NCBI GenBank assembly: GCA_009823395.1 | Contig: CM020501.1 | Coordinates: forward strand, 2,133,361 to 2,197,360 | Reading direction: 5' to 3' | DNA length: 64,000 nt | From: Thamnaconus septentrionalis | Lineage: Eukaryota > Chordata > Actinopteri > Tetraodontiformes > Monacanthidae | Part shown: piece after piece, positions 23,885-33,577 of the stretch | Position numbering within the stretch: position 1 is the first letter of the stretch | Layout of the letters: the number at the start of each line of letters is the position of its first letter | Position numbers and translations under genes: made by a program | The notes under the pieces: generated by a model | What the model was told of the DNA's origin: nothing | Databases searched by the model: none | What the model saw: the letters and a program-made list of their open reading frames with translations, nothing else

Positions 23885-24164
23885 TGCATTCTCCGTCGCC
23901 CTCTGTAGGACTTATGAGGAACTTACGAACTGCACCTACCAGGTGGCGCTGCGGGTCGACTGCTTCTGGCCCAACCGGGCCATCGACCACCTCTTTGCAC
24001 AGGTCCACCAGCGCTACTTTGCCAACTGCGCTCTCACCGGCCGCCTCCTCCACGACCCGCCCAGCAGCGTCCTGGCGCCCTTCATCGCCGTGCCGGTGCT
24101 GGTCACCCTGCTCATGACCGCCCTGGTGGTGTGGAGGAGTAAGCGCACAGAGGGGGTTCTGTAG
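20913..24164 (+). CDS. ramp1: Receptor activity-modifying protein 1 (three coding exons)
   Basis: A single-pass membrane partner of the calcitonin-receptor-like receptor. In the known family it carries the receptor to the surface and shapes the CGRP-type binding site. Joined coding exons 20913-20964, 22355-22496 and 23909-24164 give 450 nt and 149 residues, against 148 in human RAMP1. A signal peptide (about 1-26) precedes an ectodomain with the six family cysteines at 28, 41, 58, 73, 83 and 105. Next come DPPSSVLAPF (about 114-123), a membrane helix (about 120-140) and the short tail SKRTEGVL. That tail and the DPP-S-PFI-VP-VTLL-TALVVW pattern favour RAMP1 over RAMP2/3. Junction phases (1 then 2) match across all exons. 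Oddities are an Asn-Cys-Thr sequon at 72-74 and a (TG)42 array just before exon 3. The 3' end faces the methyltransferase gene. Confidence 0.93.
20965..22354 (+). other. ramp1 intron 1
   Basis: About 1.4 kb. It contains A and T runs, a short TG run near 21999-22013, and a palindromic CGGCC-rich patch near 22015-22065. No other exon is recognised. It ends with a good pyrimidine tract before CCACCAG at 22354. Confidence 0.8.
22355..22496 (+). CDS. ramp1: ramp1 coding exon 2
   Basis: It encodes the end of the signal peptide and the first ectodomain helices with cysteines 28, 41 and 58. The acceptor after 22354 was chosen because it alone keeps the frame from exon 1; AGs at 22359, 22388 and 22394 do not. 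The donor is GA|GTGAGT. Confidence 0.9.
22560..22638. repeat. (AAT)n/(AAC)n trinucleotide array
   Basis: About 80 bp of imperfect ATA/ACA trinucleotides 64 bp after ramp1 exon 2. The poly-Leu minus-strand frame over it is an artefact. Confidence 0.9.
23325..23346 (+). repeat. Dispersed repeat core, copy A
   Basis: AGGCTGCAAACAAAGGGCTA with CCCCTTTGTGATGTCA just before it (about 23299-23314). Both blocks recur elsewhere in the window (41800-41969, 43014-43308). Confidence 0.6.
23797..23880 (+). repeat. (TG)42 microsatellite at ramp1 exon 3 acceptor
   Basis: A perfect 84-bp TG array, the longest dinucleotide TG array in the window. It ends 28 bp before the exon 3 start, so the probable branch point must lie in the array, upstream of it, or in the short segment TACGTGCATT. 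Confidence 0.97.
23909..24164 (+). CDS. ramp1: ramp1 coding exon 3
   Basis: It encodes residues 65-149: cysteines 73, 83 and 105, the FWPN segment, the membrane helix and the tail ending in TAG at 24162-24164. The acceptor is CTCTGTAG|G, and the one-base carry completes Glu65. Confidence 0.95.
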
Positions 24165-24380
24165 ACAGCCGGATCGAGGTGGGAAAAAAACAAAAAACAA
24201 ATCTGGACTCGTGGAGGACGAGCGTGTATGTGTCATCGAATGATTTGGACTCAACTCAGTATTATCATTATTATTATTTTATTTTTATTTTTTTCAAGTG
24301 TAATATAATTGTTGATGTAGTGATATTTGCATGACTTTTGACTTGAATTGAATATGTAATAAACATTGTGTCTGGTGTAA
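24165..24380 (+). other. ramp1 3' UTR with poly(A) signal
   Basis: An AT-rich stretch after the stop, with AATAAA at 24358-24363 followed by a TGTGTCTGGTGT-type GU-rich element. Cleavage is therefore likely near 24380. The end point is inferred. Confidence 0.6.
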
Positions 24381-25254
24381 CTCCACCAGCCAGGTGTTGG
24401 CTCCGCCCCCATCTGAAGGTACCTTGTTTTCATTCCATTTCCCAACACATGTGGAGGGCCAACAGAGTGTCATTTGTTGCAGGGGACTGTAAACACAGGG
24501 CTAAATGTGCTGTTGTTTGGAGATGTGTAGGATAATCAATGGTGTTTGGATCCTCCACTGGGGTCCAGCATAAAAAAAATGTGTCTTCATGACAAAAAAA
24601 TGCAATATGTGATTGCGCTCATAATAAGATAATACCTAATATTACATCAGAAAGTGCTCCTTCTGAGTTTAAACACTAAGTCAATCAGTGAATTCAGTAA
24701 CCAAGACCTAGTCAAAAAAAAAGCTGCGGGAAGCAAGAAACTCGCCGAACACAATATTTTTCACAGTAAGATGGCTCCATCTAGTGGTCACTCGCTGGAA
24801 GTGAGGCTAAGATTGATTTTCCTTTACGCGGAGGTTGAAAAAGGACCTGACTTTCATCACATTTCCACACAGAGTTGCAAGATTGAAATACAGAGCAAGT
24901 TAAGACTGCACTGTATCCTTTATTTGAACATATTTCATATTAAAATGCGCAAAAGGAGAGCTGGAATAAGTCATCTGTGACCACATATGACAAAAACAAC
25001 ACTGACGTGAGTATTTGTAGCTTGTAGGATGAAGTTAGTTTGGAACCGTTAGCTAAAACTAGCCACATTTATGAGATGAGGATGGATTTTCAACAAACAG
25101 GAGTGTTTTTCAAGAGAATCAGGAGTTAGATTAGTACAGTATAGTATAGTTCTATAATGTGATGAGGATTATTACCAAAAAGAGACATGCAATAGAAAAA
25201 TTGATTATTGTAATTATTAAGGGTGAGATTATTTTCCCAAGGGCGAGGTTTTTT
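24381..25254. other. Convergent intergenic gap and methyltransferase 3' UTR
   Basis: About 0.9 kb between two converging genes. It contains a dispersed repeat core copy (24483-24512). A minus-strand AATAAA (plus strand TTTATT, about 24919-24924) could end the methyltransferase transcript. No additional coding exon is recognised. Confidence 0.5.
24483..24512 (+). repeat. Dispersed repeat core, copy B
   Basis: GGACTGTAAACACAGGGCTA and following AAATGTGCTG. This is the copy closest in sequence to the inverted copy at 19997. The text about 75 bp upstream (TTGGCTCCGCCC) also recurs about 70 bp before copy C. Confidence 0.6.
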
Positions 25255-25345
25255 TCAGAGTGGTTTACGCGCAAGCCAGTAGAAATACTTGACGACCACC
25301 GTGACTTCAGAGTCGGGCGAGGACACTTTCATTGCCTCCAACAAC
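25255..25345 (-). CDS. Methyltransferase coding exon 6 (C-terminus)
   Basis: It encodes LLEAMKVSSPDSEVTVVVKY and the final FYWLARKPL, with stop TGA at 25257-25255. The acceptor is TTCCACCTCAG. A one-base carry completes the Arg codon from exon 5. Confidence 0.88.
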
Positions 25346-28300
25346 CTGAGGTGGAAGACACAAAGAATAGAAGCCTGGCGCTTTAAAAGAGCTGTACAGC
25401 TGTTTGCCACATCTTTTCCCAGGAAGGTAAAAGAACGATAAAATAAAATAGAACGTTTTCCTTTTAGACCACGCAAGAGAGAAGAAGCAGGAGATAAAAA
25501 GTAAATCTGTATATCTTTCAAACTGCCACATAATTAGGTTTTCTTTCTTTTCTTCATATAATCCTTAAAAAAAAAAAAAAAAAGAAATGTCAGCACTTTC
25601 CCGTCATATATTTTGCTTGCTGGGCTCTTTTGGTCTATTGGTGGCAGAGCAGATTAATGAACTTCACATTAGAAAACCTCCACAGCTGAGATCAGCCTGT
25701 CGATACTTAGCTTTCTTGAGTAATGTTCAAAAGATTTTTAAATCATTATTGGTGACTTTTCTTTTCCTTTTTTGCAAATTGTTCATTATCATGATTCATG
25801 ATTTATTTTTATTGTATTATATTATATCATAGGAGGACCGTGTCCGGCGGAGCTGAGATCTCGCAAACACTGACCTGGTCCTGATGTGCTGGGAGAGGCG
25901 CTGGGCCTCGGCGGGATCCTTCTTGAGCATCACCTGGTAGTTGGAGAAGGTCTCCACCATGCCGATGTAGCCATTCAGCGACACCGTCCTCCTGAGCCGG
26001 AAACACTCGTTCCTGGTGAAGGAGGAGGACAGCAGAACGTGTGAACAGCTGTAGATTCTGTGGAAATTCTGCAACGTTTTTCCAACTCTGGAGGATGAAC
26101 ACGTTCTTTTTGGAAACCCACCACTCTTTATCCGGGTATGGGCACGACGCAAACATGTCAGCGTAGATTTTGACCGTGCTGGAGCCCAGGTGGGGGTTCC
26201 GGTAGGGGAGCAGGGTGGTGTAAAACTGGGGCAGAGGAAAAGAAGATTGGTGACACTCACTTTTGGAGCTTTGGATCAGTGATTGAAAAACTGAAACACC
26301 AGCAGGAGATGCTTACATCTGCTGCATCATTTGCCTGTTTAATTAGCAGGAACGCTGACCATTCTATACTGAGTTATTAAACATATAACCTATGCAGTAT
26401 TACAATACACAGGCAGAGTTGTTAAAAAAAAAAAAAAAATTCCCAGAGAAAAATCCATTTTAGTGTACCTCCAAAACTGTTAGCCTTACACAAAATGAAT
26501 TCATCTTTATTCCAGATGTTTCTGCCTGAAAAGTTGAGAGTCAACATGGTCGGCACCTCCTTGCAGACGTCGTTGAGCGCCTCGGTGGTGTCGCCGTGCT
26601 CCAGCTCCATGTCCATGGTGTAGCTGAGCAGAGCCAGGCATCCGCCTGGCCTGAGCACCCGGTCGGCCTCCAGCAGGAACTTCTGCCGGTCGAACCAGTG
26701 CGCCGCAGTCATGGACGCCAGGAGGTCGACCTGGCCTGCGTCCACGGGCAGCTGCTCTGCTGGGGACTGCCTGAGAAGGGAAACCAGAATTATGATCTAA
26801 CAGGGAAAATATTAAAAACATAAAATAGGATTTCCAAAGCTGCAAGTCACATCTTTCCTACTACTAAGTAAGTACTAAAAAGTGTTTTGTATGTTCAAAA
26901 GGAGATTTGTGTCTAATTATATACAAAGTATTATTACTAAAGACATCCAAAATAGAACCTTAATTTCGTTTTTTTCCTACAATTTTTATTGTTTTGACAA
27001 AAATGAAAAGAATCCAAATGTTCATGGCACAATTCAAGCGTCTTACTTGTAGGTGACGTTTGGAGGGCAGCCATTGACCAGAGCCATCTCCAGCTGGGCG
27101 GGGCTCACATCCAGGCCGAGCACCTGGGTGAAGTATGGCGCAAGGAGGACTGTGCCCTGGCCCGAGCCGCAGCCCACGTCCACGGCCAGACCGAAGGGAC
27201 CCGGAGACTGACGGACACAGCAGTCACAATCATTGAAAATAAATAGGTAGATAATGACTTCCCCGGCACGCGATTTTCCACTCCCCGACAGCAGCAGATA
27301 AATACGTCATACGTGCATATGACGTTTCGCCAATATCCATATTGGCGAAATAGATGCAATAGTTTTGTTTGTTTGTTTGTTTTTTTAATTAAAAAAAAAA
27401 ACACAGGTGTGATAGTTCGGTTGGGGTTAGAACCGTGCATAAACCGTACTAACTAGCACCAAGCTTTTAGCGCTCGACTCAACTCACCGAGAAGCGGGAA
27501 TATTGTAAATATTCATTCATTCATTCATTCATCTTCTATACCCGCTTTTTCCAATTCAGGGTCACGGGGGTCTGCTGGAGCCTATCCCAGCTGTCTTAGG
27601 GCGAAGGCAGGGTGACACCCTGGACAAGTCGCCAGTTCATCGCAGGGCCACATAGAGACAAACAACCATTCACACTCACATGCACACCTACGGACAATTT
27701 AGAATATTCAATTGACCTCACATGCATGTTTTTGGAGTGTGGGAGGAAGCCGGAGAACCCGGAGAGAACCCACGCAGACACGGGGAGAACATGCAAACTC
27801 CACACAGAGAGGTCCCAGGCCCGGTCACCGGAACCGAACCCACGACCTCCTTGCTGTGAGGCGGCAGCGCTAACCACTGCGCCACCGTGTCGCCCTATTG
27901 TAAATATTTATGAACAGAATTAACAAGTTAGTCGTTTCACCGCATTTGCACAATTGAAAAACGAAACAGGAAAAAAAGACAAAACTAACTCCTTGGCAAG
28001 CTACGTTAGTGCTTCATGTCAATGAATTAGCACATGAATGAATTAGCACAAACACTGTTGATTAGTTGAATTATGAATTGAATTATCATGACAGGAATTA
28101 ACACAAACAATACAATCAACAATATCAAACACGGCTGTTTTTTTAAATATGTATATTGAATTCAATGGCTGTGTTGTTGTGAAAACATTCATTCAAATAG
28201 CGTAAAAAAAACAAAAAAAAACTTACGCCGGCGACAGCTGACTCATTAGGTGTGTTGAAGTGTGGTATCAAAAAAAATAAGTGAGCACTTCCGGTTTGGT

Positions 28301-28569
28301 TCAAAGGGTGGTCGGAAAAAAAAAGAAAAACTGGCATGGACGTCACTCGTTTGTTATGAGTTTGGCCTTGTGCAGAGCCACGGTACTTTTACAGCCATAT
28401 GCAAATTTGTCAGTCAAAGTATAAGGTTTCTAACAGCTAGAGATCAAAGGTCACACTTTACCTTTTTCTCCATGTAGCTGATTATGGTGCCAATTAATTC
28501 GAGGGGGGTCACCCTGTAATGCAGGTATGCAGAGGCATGGTCTTTACCCTCGAAGAGACGCACAGCCAT
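25255..28569 (-). CDS. Class I SAM-dependent methyltransferase (Methyltransf_11 type, six exons)
   Basis: A small soluble methyltransferase of the type called 'putative methyltransferase' in fish annotations. Its substrate is unknown to me. Coding exons (minus) are 28462-28569, 27047-27207, 26557-26770, 26122-26225, 25875-26012 and 25255-25345. They sum to 816 nt and 271 residues, and all phases join. Motif I VDVGCGSGQG (45-54) binds SAM, and Asp69 in LGLDVS sits where the ribose-binding acid is expected. AAHWFD (112-117) follows, then RVLRPGGCLALLSY (127-140). The C-terminal part ends with a KYFYWLARKPL strand typical of the family. Exon 3 has a weak donor (GAG|GTGCCG). SINE copy 2 sits in intron 1. 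No truncation is seen. It is tail-to-tail with ramp1, with no shared function implied. Confidence 0.88.
25875..26012 (-). CDS. Methyltransferase coding exon 5
   Basis: It encodes NECFRLRRTVSLNGYIGMVE through QRLSQHIRT plus two bases. The acceptor is CCTTCACCAG; the donor is AG|GTCAGT. Confidence 0.88.
26122..26225 (-). CDS. Methyltransferase coding exon 4
   Basis: It starts FYTTLLPYRNPHLG and ends CPYPDKE plus two bases of Trp. The acceptor is CTCTGCCCCAG; the donor is TG|GTGGGT. Confidence 0.85.
26557..26770 (-). CDS. Methyltransferase coding exon 3
   Basis: It encodes the region from QSPAEQLPVD to EALNDVCKE, including AAHWFD and VLRPGGC. The acceptor is CCTTCTCAG; the donor GAG|GTGCCG is poor but keeps the frame with exon 4. 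Confidence 0.85.
27047..27207 (-). CDS. Methyltransferase coding exon 2 (SAM motif I)
   Basis: It starts SPGPFGLAVDVGCGSGQG and ends PPNVTY plus two bases. The acceptor is TGTCCGTCAG; the donor AA|GTAAGA is strong. Confidence 0.9.
27208..28461 (-). other. Methyltransferase intron 1
   Basis: About 1.25 kb. It holds SINE copy 2 and AT-rich sequence. A GTAAGT near 28226 looks like a donor, but no extra exon is needed because exons 1 and 2 join in phase 0. Confidence 0.75.
27514..27895 (-). mobile_element. SINE copy 2 in methyltransferase intron 1
   Basis: The same family and orientation as copy 1, with an intact A-box-type TGGCGCAGTGG and B-box region and a (TGAA)n tail on the minus strand. 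It is flanked by an exact 13-bp target duplication, TATTGTAAATATT (27501-27513 and 27896-27908). It lies in the sense orientation of its host gene. Confidence 0.92.
28462..28569 (-). CDS. Methyltransferase coding exon 1
   Basis: It encodes 36 residues starting MAVRLFEGKDHASAYLHYR, a typical family N-terminus. The donor is AAG|GTAAAG, phase 0. The ATG is at 28569-28567. Confidence 0.85.
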
Positions 28570-30919
28570 GTTTTAGTGCTGGTTTGTTCTGCAGCAAGCA
28601 GGTCTGGATGAAGAGTTCAGTCGGTGCGGCTGGATGCCAGCTTTTCCTCGAGTTGCACGATAACATGGCGGCTCACTGGCTGGAAGCCACGCCTTCTGCA
28701 CCGGTGACCAACAACACAAATCTGCATGCAACCAGAGCGGGGCTGGACTGGACTGAGGCCAAGCAGTCTGATTAACCCTTTTGAGGTCAGCCTCACACTG
28801 AACCTACTGCAAAAACAACACAAGTGGGGGATTATTTTCGAAATATTTTCAAAAAATAATAAAATATAATAATAAAAATAAAAATAATAATAAAGAAATA
28901 ATCAAAAATCACTACTTTGTGGAAATGTCAAGAAAGCAAGAAAATACATTTTTGCACATGTAGTTGCACAAGAACAACAGCAGATGACAGCACACTCAAA
29001 GTAAATTCTGGGGCTTCAACCTTTCCCAACCCACCAGGTTTCCCAGGATTCCAGGGAATCTGTCAGCAGTCAGGTGGCCCTCACGAACTCTCTAACACAA
29101 AGTCAACCTTTTTGTTCCGCCAACATCCTTGAAGAAGTGATGCCTCAGCACGTTCCCAATCCACGGAGCCACATTTTGCTTGCCAGGCTGCTCCGTCCTG
29201 TCAGTGGCGTGTCGGCCGGAATTGATGCTGATTATATTATCGAAGCACTAAAAAGGCATTTTTTTTTTTTGATTAATGGCCAAATGTGTGAGATGGAATT
29301 CAAAGAGCTATATTTATTTATTTTTTTTGGCACCCGTTGATGCTGATAAATGGCCCCTGAGGGGACGGTTATAGTTGGAGGTTAATATCACGCGTATTTC
29401 TGCGTGGCCAGCCGGCCGCAGGTGGAGGACTTGTGCAGCGCGACACCATCTTCTGTCAGTTCCACTCAGTCCTGCCAGAGAGGAACAACTCCATCTGCTG
29501 CAGCTTTGCACATATGGCTGAAATCATCAAGTAGGGGATGAAATGCGTGAATGGTAAGAGGTTCTGGGCTCCCTCACCGAGAGGCCCAGCTAAGCCTGAC
29601 CTTTGACCTCGGGATGCCATCGTTGAAGCTCCTTTGCCCCTGACAACCCAAAGGTGGCAGTGTACACTACTCACTAAACAGCGCCACCTGGATGCTGCGC
29701 TTGAAACAGAAACACATCAAAAACCTAGACTTTGAAAAGTAAAAAAAAAAAAAAAATCGATATCTGCAAGTGAGGCAAAAACAGCGCGTCTTGCATAACC
29801 AAGGACTGAAATACACTCTGGTGCGCTTGCAAGGCCTCACCAGCAGGTGGCAGCAGCGCCCGACCTCCCGACCAGAGAGGGCAGCCGCGGCGGCAGTGTG
29901 GGAATTGGGAAGACTGCTCTGCAGGGTGCACGCATGGCTGCGGAGTTACTTGTAATTCCTGGCCAGTGGGTGTTTGCTCAGCAATCAGCCCCACTCTTCC
30001 CCCTGCCTCGCCTCGCCCCCCACCCCAACCCCCTTCTTCGCTCTCCCGTAACCGCACTTCCTGTAACGCAAACGGCCGGCGCACGCGGGGAAACGAGCAA
30101 TTTGGCTCCGATAATGCGAGCAGATCTGTTTGCGGTGAATTACTCACAGGAGGCAGAGCGGTTGCAGCAGGGCGGAGGGGGAGGAGGAGGGTGAGGGAGG
30201 CGGGGGAGACGCGCTGCACCTGATGCGGCGTCTCCTTATTTTCAGTCACATTTTTTGGGGGGGAAATTATTCAAGCCGCGGCCCCAAAATGTCAGCCGAG
30301 GGTTTCTCACCACCCATCCCCCCCTTTGCGTTTTCTGCCTAATCAACAGGCATCGATCCCAGACTCCCCGCTCCCACTCAACCCCCCAGCCTCCCACCCC
30401 GGCCTGATCCGATCAATAGGCCGCGGTCTTGCAGCGGGAAGGACGGCAGAGCCGAGCGCCCTGAAGACGGCCACGACGCCTCGCCACCTCCTGACCCTCG
30501 GTGCTCGGCCTCGGCGTCGTCGCCTCGATCAATGGGCTTTGATCGAAGCTGTCAGCTCGCCGTGCATGTCTTAACAACCCCTCCCCACCACCGCCACCAC
30601 CACCGGCCTCCCTCCCCACCCTCTTCCTCCTCCTCCCTCTGCTGTTGCTATGTGGACAGGAGATGTGAAAAGTGACCCCTCAAATCTCACTGGGGGCCTC
30701 ACTGCCAAGAAAGAAAAGAAAGAAAAAAGGGCCCAGAGAGAGAGAGAGGGAAACAGAGAAAGATGGTTCTACAATGTGCTGGAAGTTAAAAAAAAAATAA
30801 ATAAAAGTGTATTTATACCCGCAGAAGAATAAAATGTTGAGTGGAGAAATGGCAGAAAAGGAGGATTAAAACGTTCAGGAGCAGCTGTGCACAGTGTCGA
30901 CAAAACTGGAGTTTGGTCT

Positions 30920-30959
<40 letters not shown>

Positions 30960-31073
30960 CGCAGACATGTGCATGTAAACACACACACACGCACGCACAC
31001 ACACACTGTCGTAAATACCTGCGCATCTATTTCTTCCACCACTCTGACAGTGTGACGGAGACGTGCAGCGGCA

Positions 31074-31075
<2 letters not shown>

Positions 31076-31119
<44 letters not shown>
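31076..31119. repeat. (TG)n microsatellite
   Basis: TG array of about 44 bp. CA-rich arrays lie 90-150 bp before it (30921-31004) and can pair with it. Confidence 0.95.
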
Positions 31120-33489
31120 GGGGATGGGGGTGCTGGTAGTTGTTGCTGCTGCTGGATGGATGGATGGGTATTGAGAATAAAATCCCCACTTCCCTGCGGA
31201 AATCTCAGCAGGTAAAAGCAGATTGCAGCTGTTGGATGAAATCCATGAATTTGGAAACAGCCTCGCTGCCGCTGCCTCTTTCTCCTCTCTTCCCGCCTCG
31301 CTGCTTTTTATTTTCTTTTGGCGGAAAAGGGAAATGGGAAATTTGTCATGACTTTTCGTGTTTTCACAACCTCCACCAGCTTCCTCCTTCCCTCGTCTGT
31401 TTTTTTTCTTTTGTTGCTTTCTTTGGGGATGGAACCAAAGCAGGTTCATGCCATGCTAAGCTAGTCGTGGCTAGTTTTCAACGCTAATATTGACAATCCC
31501 CCCCGCGAAAGCAAACGGTGGGAAGATTATTGGCTATCATTCATGAAGTAATTTTACAGCTTTTATGGAAGTTCAATCCTATTTCTTTTCACTTACAATA
31601 TGGAATCATAATCTGCAATCTTCCCGAGGAAATACGAAGTGGGAGCCCGAACTCTCCTCCGCCGTCTTTTACGTTTTTTCGTTTGTTTGTTTTTACAACG
31701 GCATTGTGCATTGTGCGCCATTGTGCGTCGGCGGCAATCTTGGGCAGGATATGAAGATCTTAAATCCTCGTCCCATTAAAACTTCACTGGAGAGACGCTG
31801 ATTTCTCCACCGCCGCCCGTAAAAAAAGAGCGAATATCAGGCGAGGACCCGTGATGCTCCTCAACCGGCTTTACGGCCCAGACGCTCGCACGCTCGCAGG
31901 GCTAATCCCGCCCTCCACGGAGAGGGAGCGGGAGAGAGAGCTAGGTATTGGCTTTGATGATAGAAATGGATTAAACAGATTACATTAAAGGCCGCTCTAA
32001 TTGAACCGATCTATCCTGATTCTGCCGCAGCAAGATAAACGACCGAAGGGCCAGATAGCGTATGTGGGTCGTGGGTTTGCAGGGTCCAGAGTGGAGGTTT
32101 ATGTGTGTGTGTGTGTGTGCAACAGCGAAAAAATAGGCTGTGAAAAAGATGTAGGAAGAAGATTTTTGACTGACGTTTTCAACACTATGACGTCTTTAAT
32201 AATCGCAGCACAGGTTGCGTTCAGGTGGCTCGCAGCAGAAACAAGCCACGGGATTTAATAAAAGAGCTTCACAGTGTCACCAAACTCTGATTTATTTGGT
32301 GGGACGGAGGTTTTGAGATCTATCAGTTTTGGGTGGTGCTTCAAACGAAGTTCATGGACTTTATTCGTCTCTATCTTTCACAAGACGAACTTATAAAATA
32401 AAAAGGTGGTGGAGTGAAAATCAAAACCTGCAACTGCCAATATGAAAAACTAGCAAACAGCAGCCCAAACTAGTCACACTCCATCAAAACCAGAGATCAG
32501 AGAGCAGCCTCGCATTGCAGGAGCCGCTCATCCTTTCGCCTCCGCTGACTGAGGTGCCTGAAGCGACTTCCTGTCCTCCTAAGGAAAGGGGTCGGGTATC
32601 GACGACGTCCGCTCGAAAAGGCAAGCGCGACAGGGTGACCTTTTCCCGGCCAACCTTGTTATCCACGCCGGCTTGTTAAGTAGGACCGCTGTTTAATTAG
32701 GGGCCGCGAGGGCGATCGGGGGAGGAGTCCTGGTTTGCGGCTGATCAATGGTCTTCGGGGAGCTTCTGCAACAGGAGACCCGAGACCTTTGGACGTGTGC
32801 ACGCATGCAGCACGGCAACACAAGCGGACAGGAGATTTTTTTTTTGTGTAATTAGGAGGAAAAAAAAACGAATGTTGTCTGAGCCAATTTCACGTCTGCC
32901 GAGCGGCCGACCACACCGCTAGCGGCCTGATGTCACGAGGGGCAAGTTGTCCGGGCCACCGCTGTCATTTCCTGCACAGGACAAGAAGTGACAGCTAATA
33001 GATAGACGGACGGATGGACGGGTGGAAGGACGTTGGCAAAGACTTAATCCATCTCTGTCATTGTGTATTAGCGACAGTGTGAGGCTTCCGATTGGTGGAA
33101 GACCTGAAGGCCAATCAGAAGTGCAGAAAAAAAATCCTCTGTGTGCATGAAATGTCTGATCACCTCTGATGAAACTGAGCACTCAACTTTGATGCATTAA
33201 AATATGTTTCAGCACGACCAATCAAGTACCAGCTTCAATTTATCGACACCAAAGGGACACCCGGAAGCCTCAGAAACACACACATGCACACACACATACA
33301 CAAACACACACACAAACACACAATGCAAAAATGAGGTTCTGTGTTACTGGCTCTATCTCGTCATTTTTAAAGGTTGTTTGCAAAAAAAAAAAAATGCTGG
33401 AAAGTGACCACCAGGTAATAAAAACTTGCAGCCTCCAATCCACTGGGCTGACACTTTTATTAAAAACCAGAGTGAGGCAGCAGCACTGA

Positions 33490-33493
<4 letters not shown>

Positions 33494-33573
<80 letters not shown>
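33494..33573. repeat. (AG)40 microsatellite
   Basis: A perfect 80-bp AG array. A homopurine tract of this length can form triplex (H-) DNA under supercoiling. Confidence 0.97.

Positions 33574-33577
<4 letters not shown>

Larger units (their letters stand above)
22497..23908 (+). other. ramp1 intron 2
   Basis: About 1.4 kb. It holds an (AAT)n array, a dispersed repeat core copy at 23325-23346 and the (TG)42 array at its 3' end. Only 28 bp separate that array from exon 3, and they include the short pyrimidine tract CTCCGTCGCCCTCTGTAG. Confidence 0.85.

Noticed and set aside
28210..28270. Possible extra methyltransferase exon with a GTAAGT donor on the minus strand
   Set aside because: Exons 1 and 2 already join in phase 0, giving a normal family length. 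No good acceptor precedes this segment.
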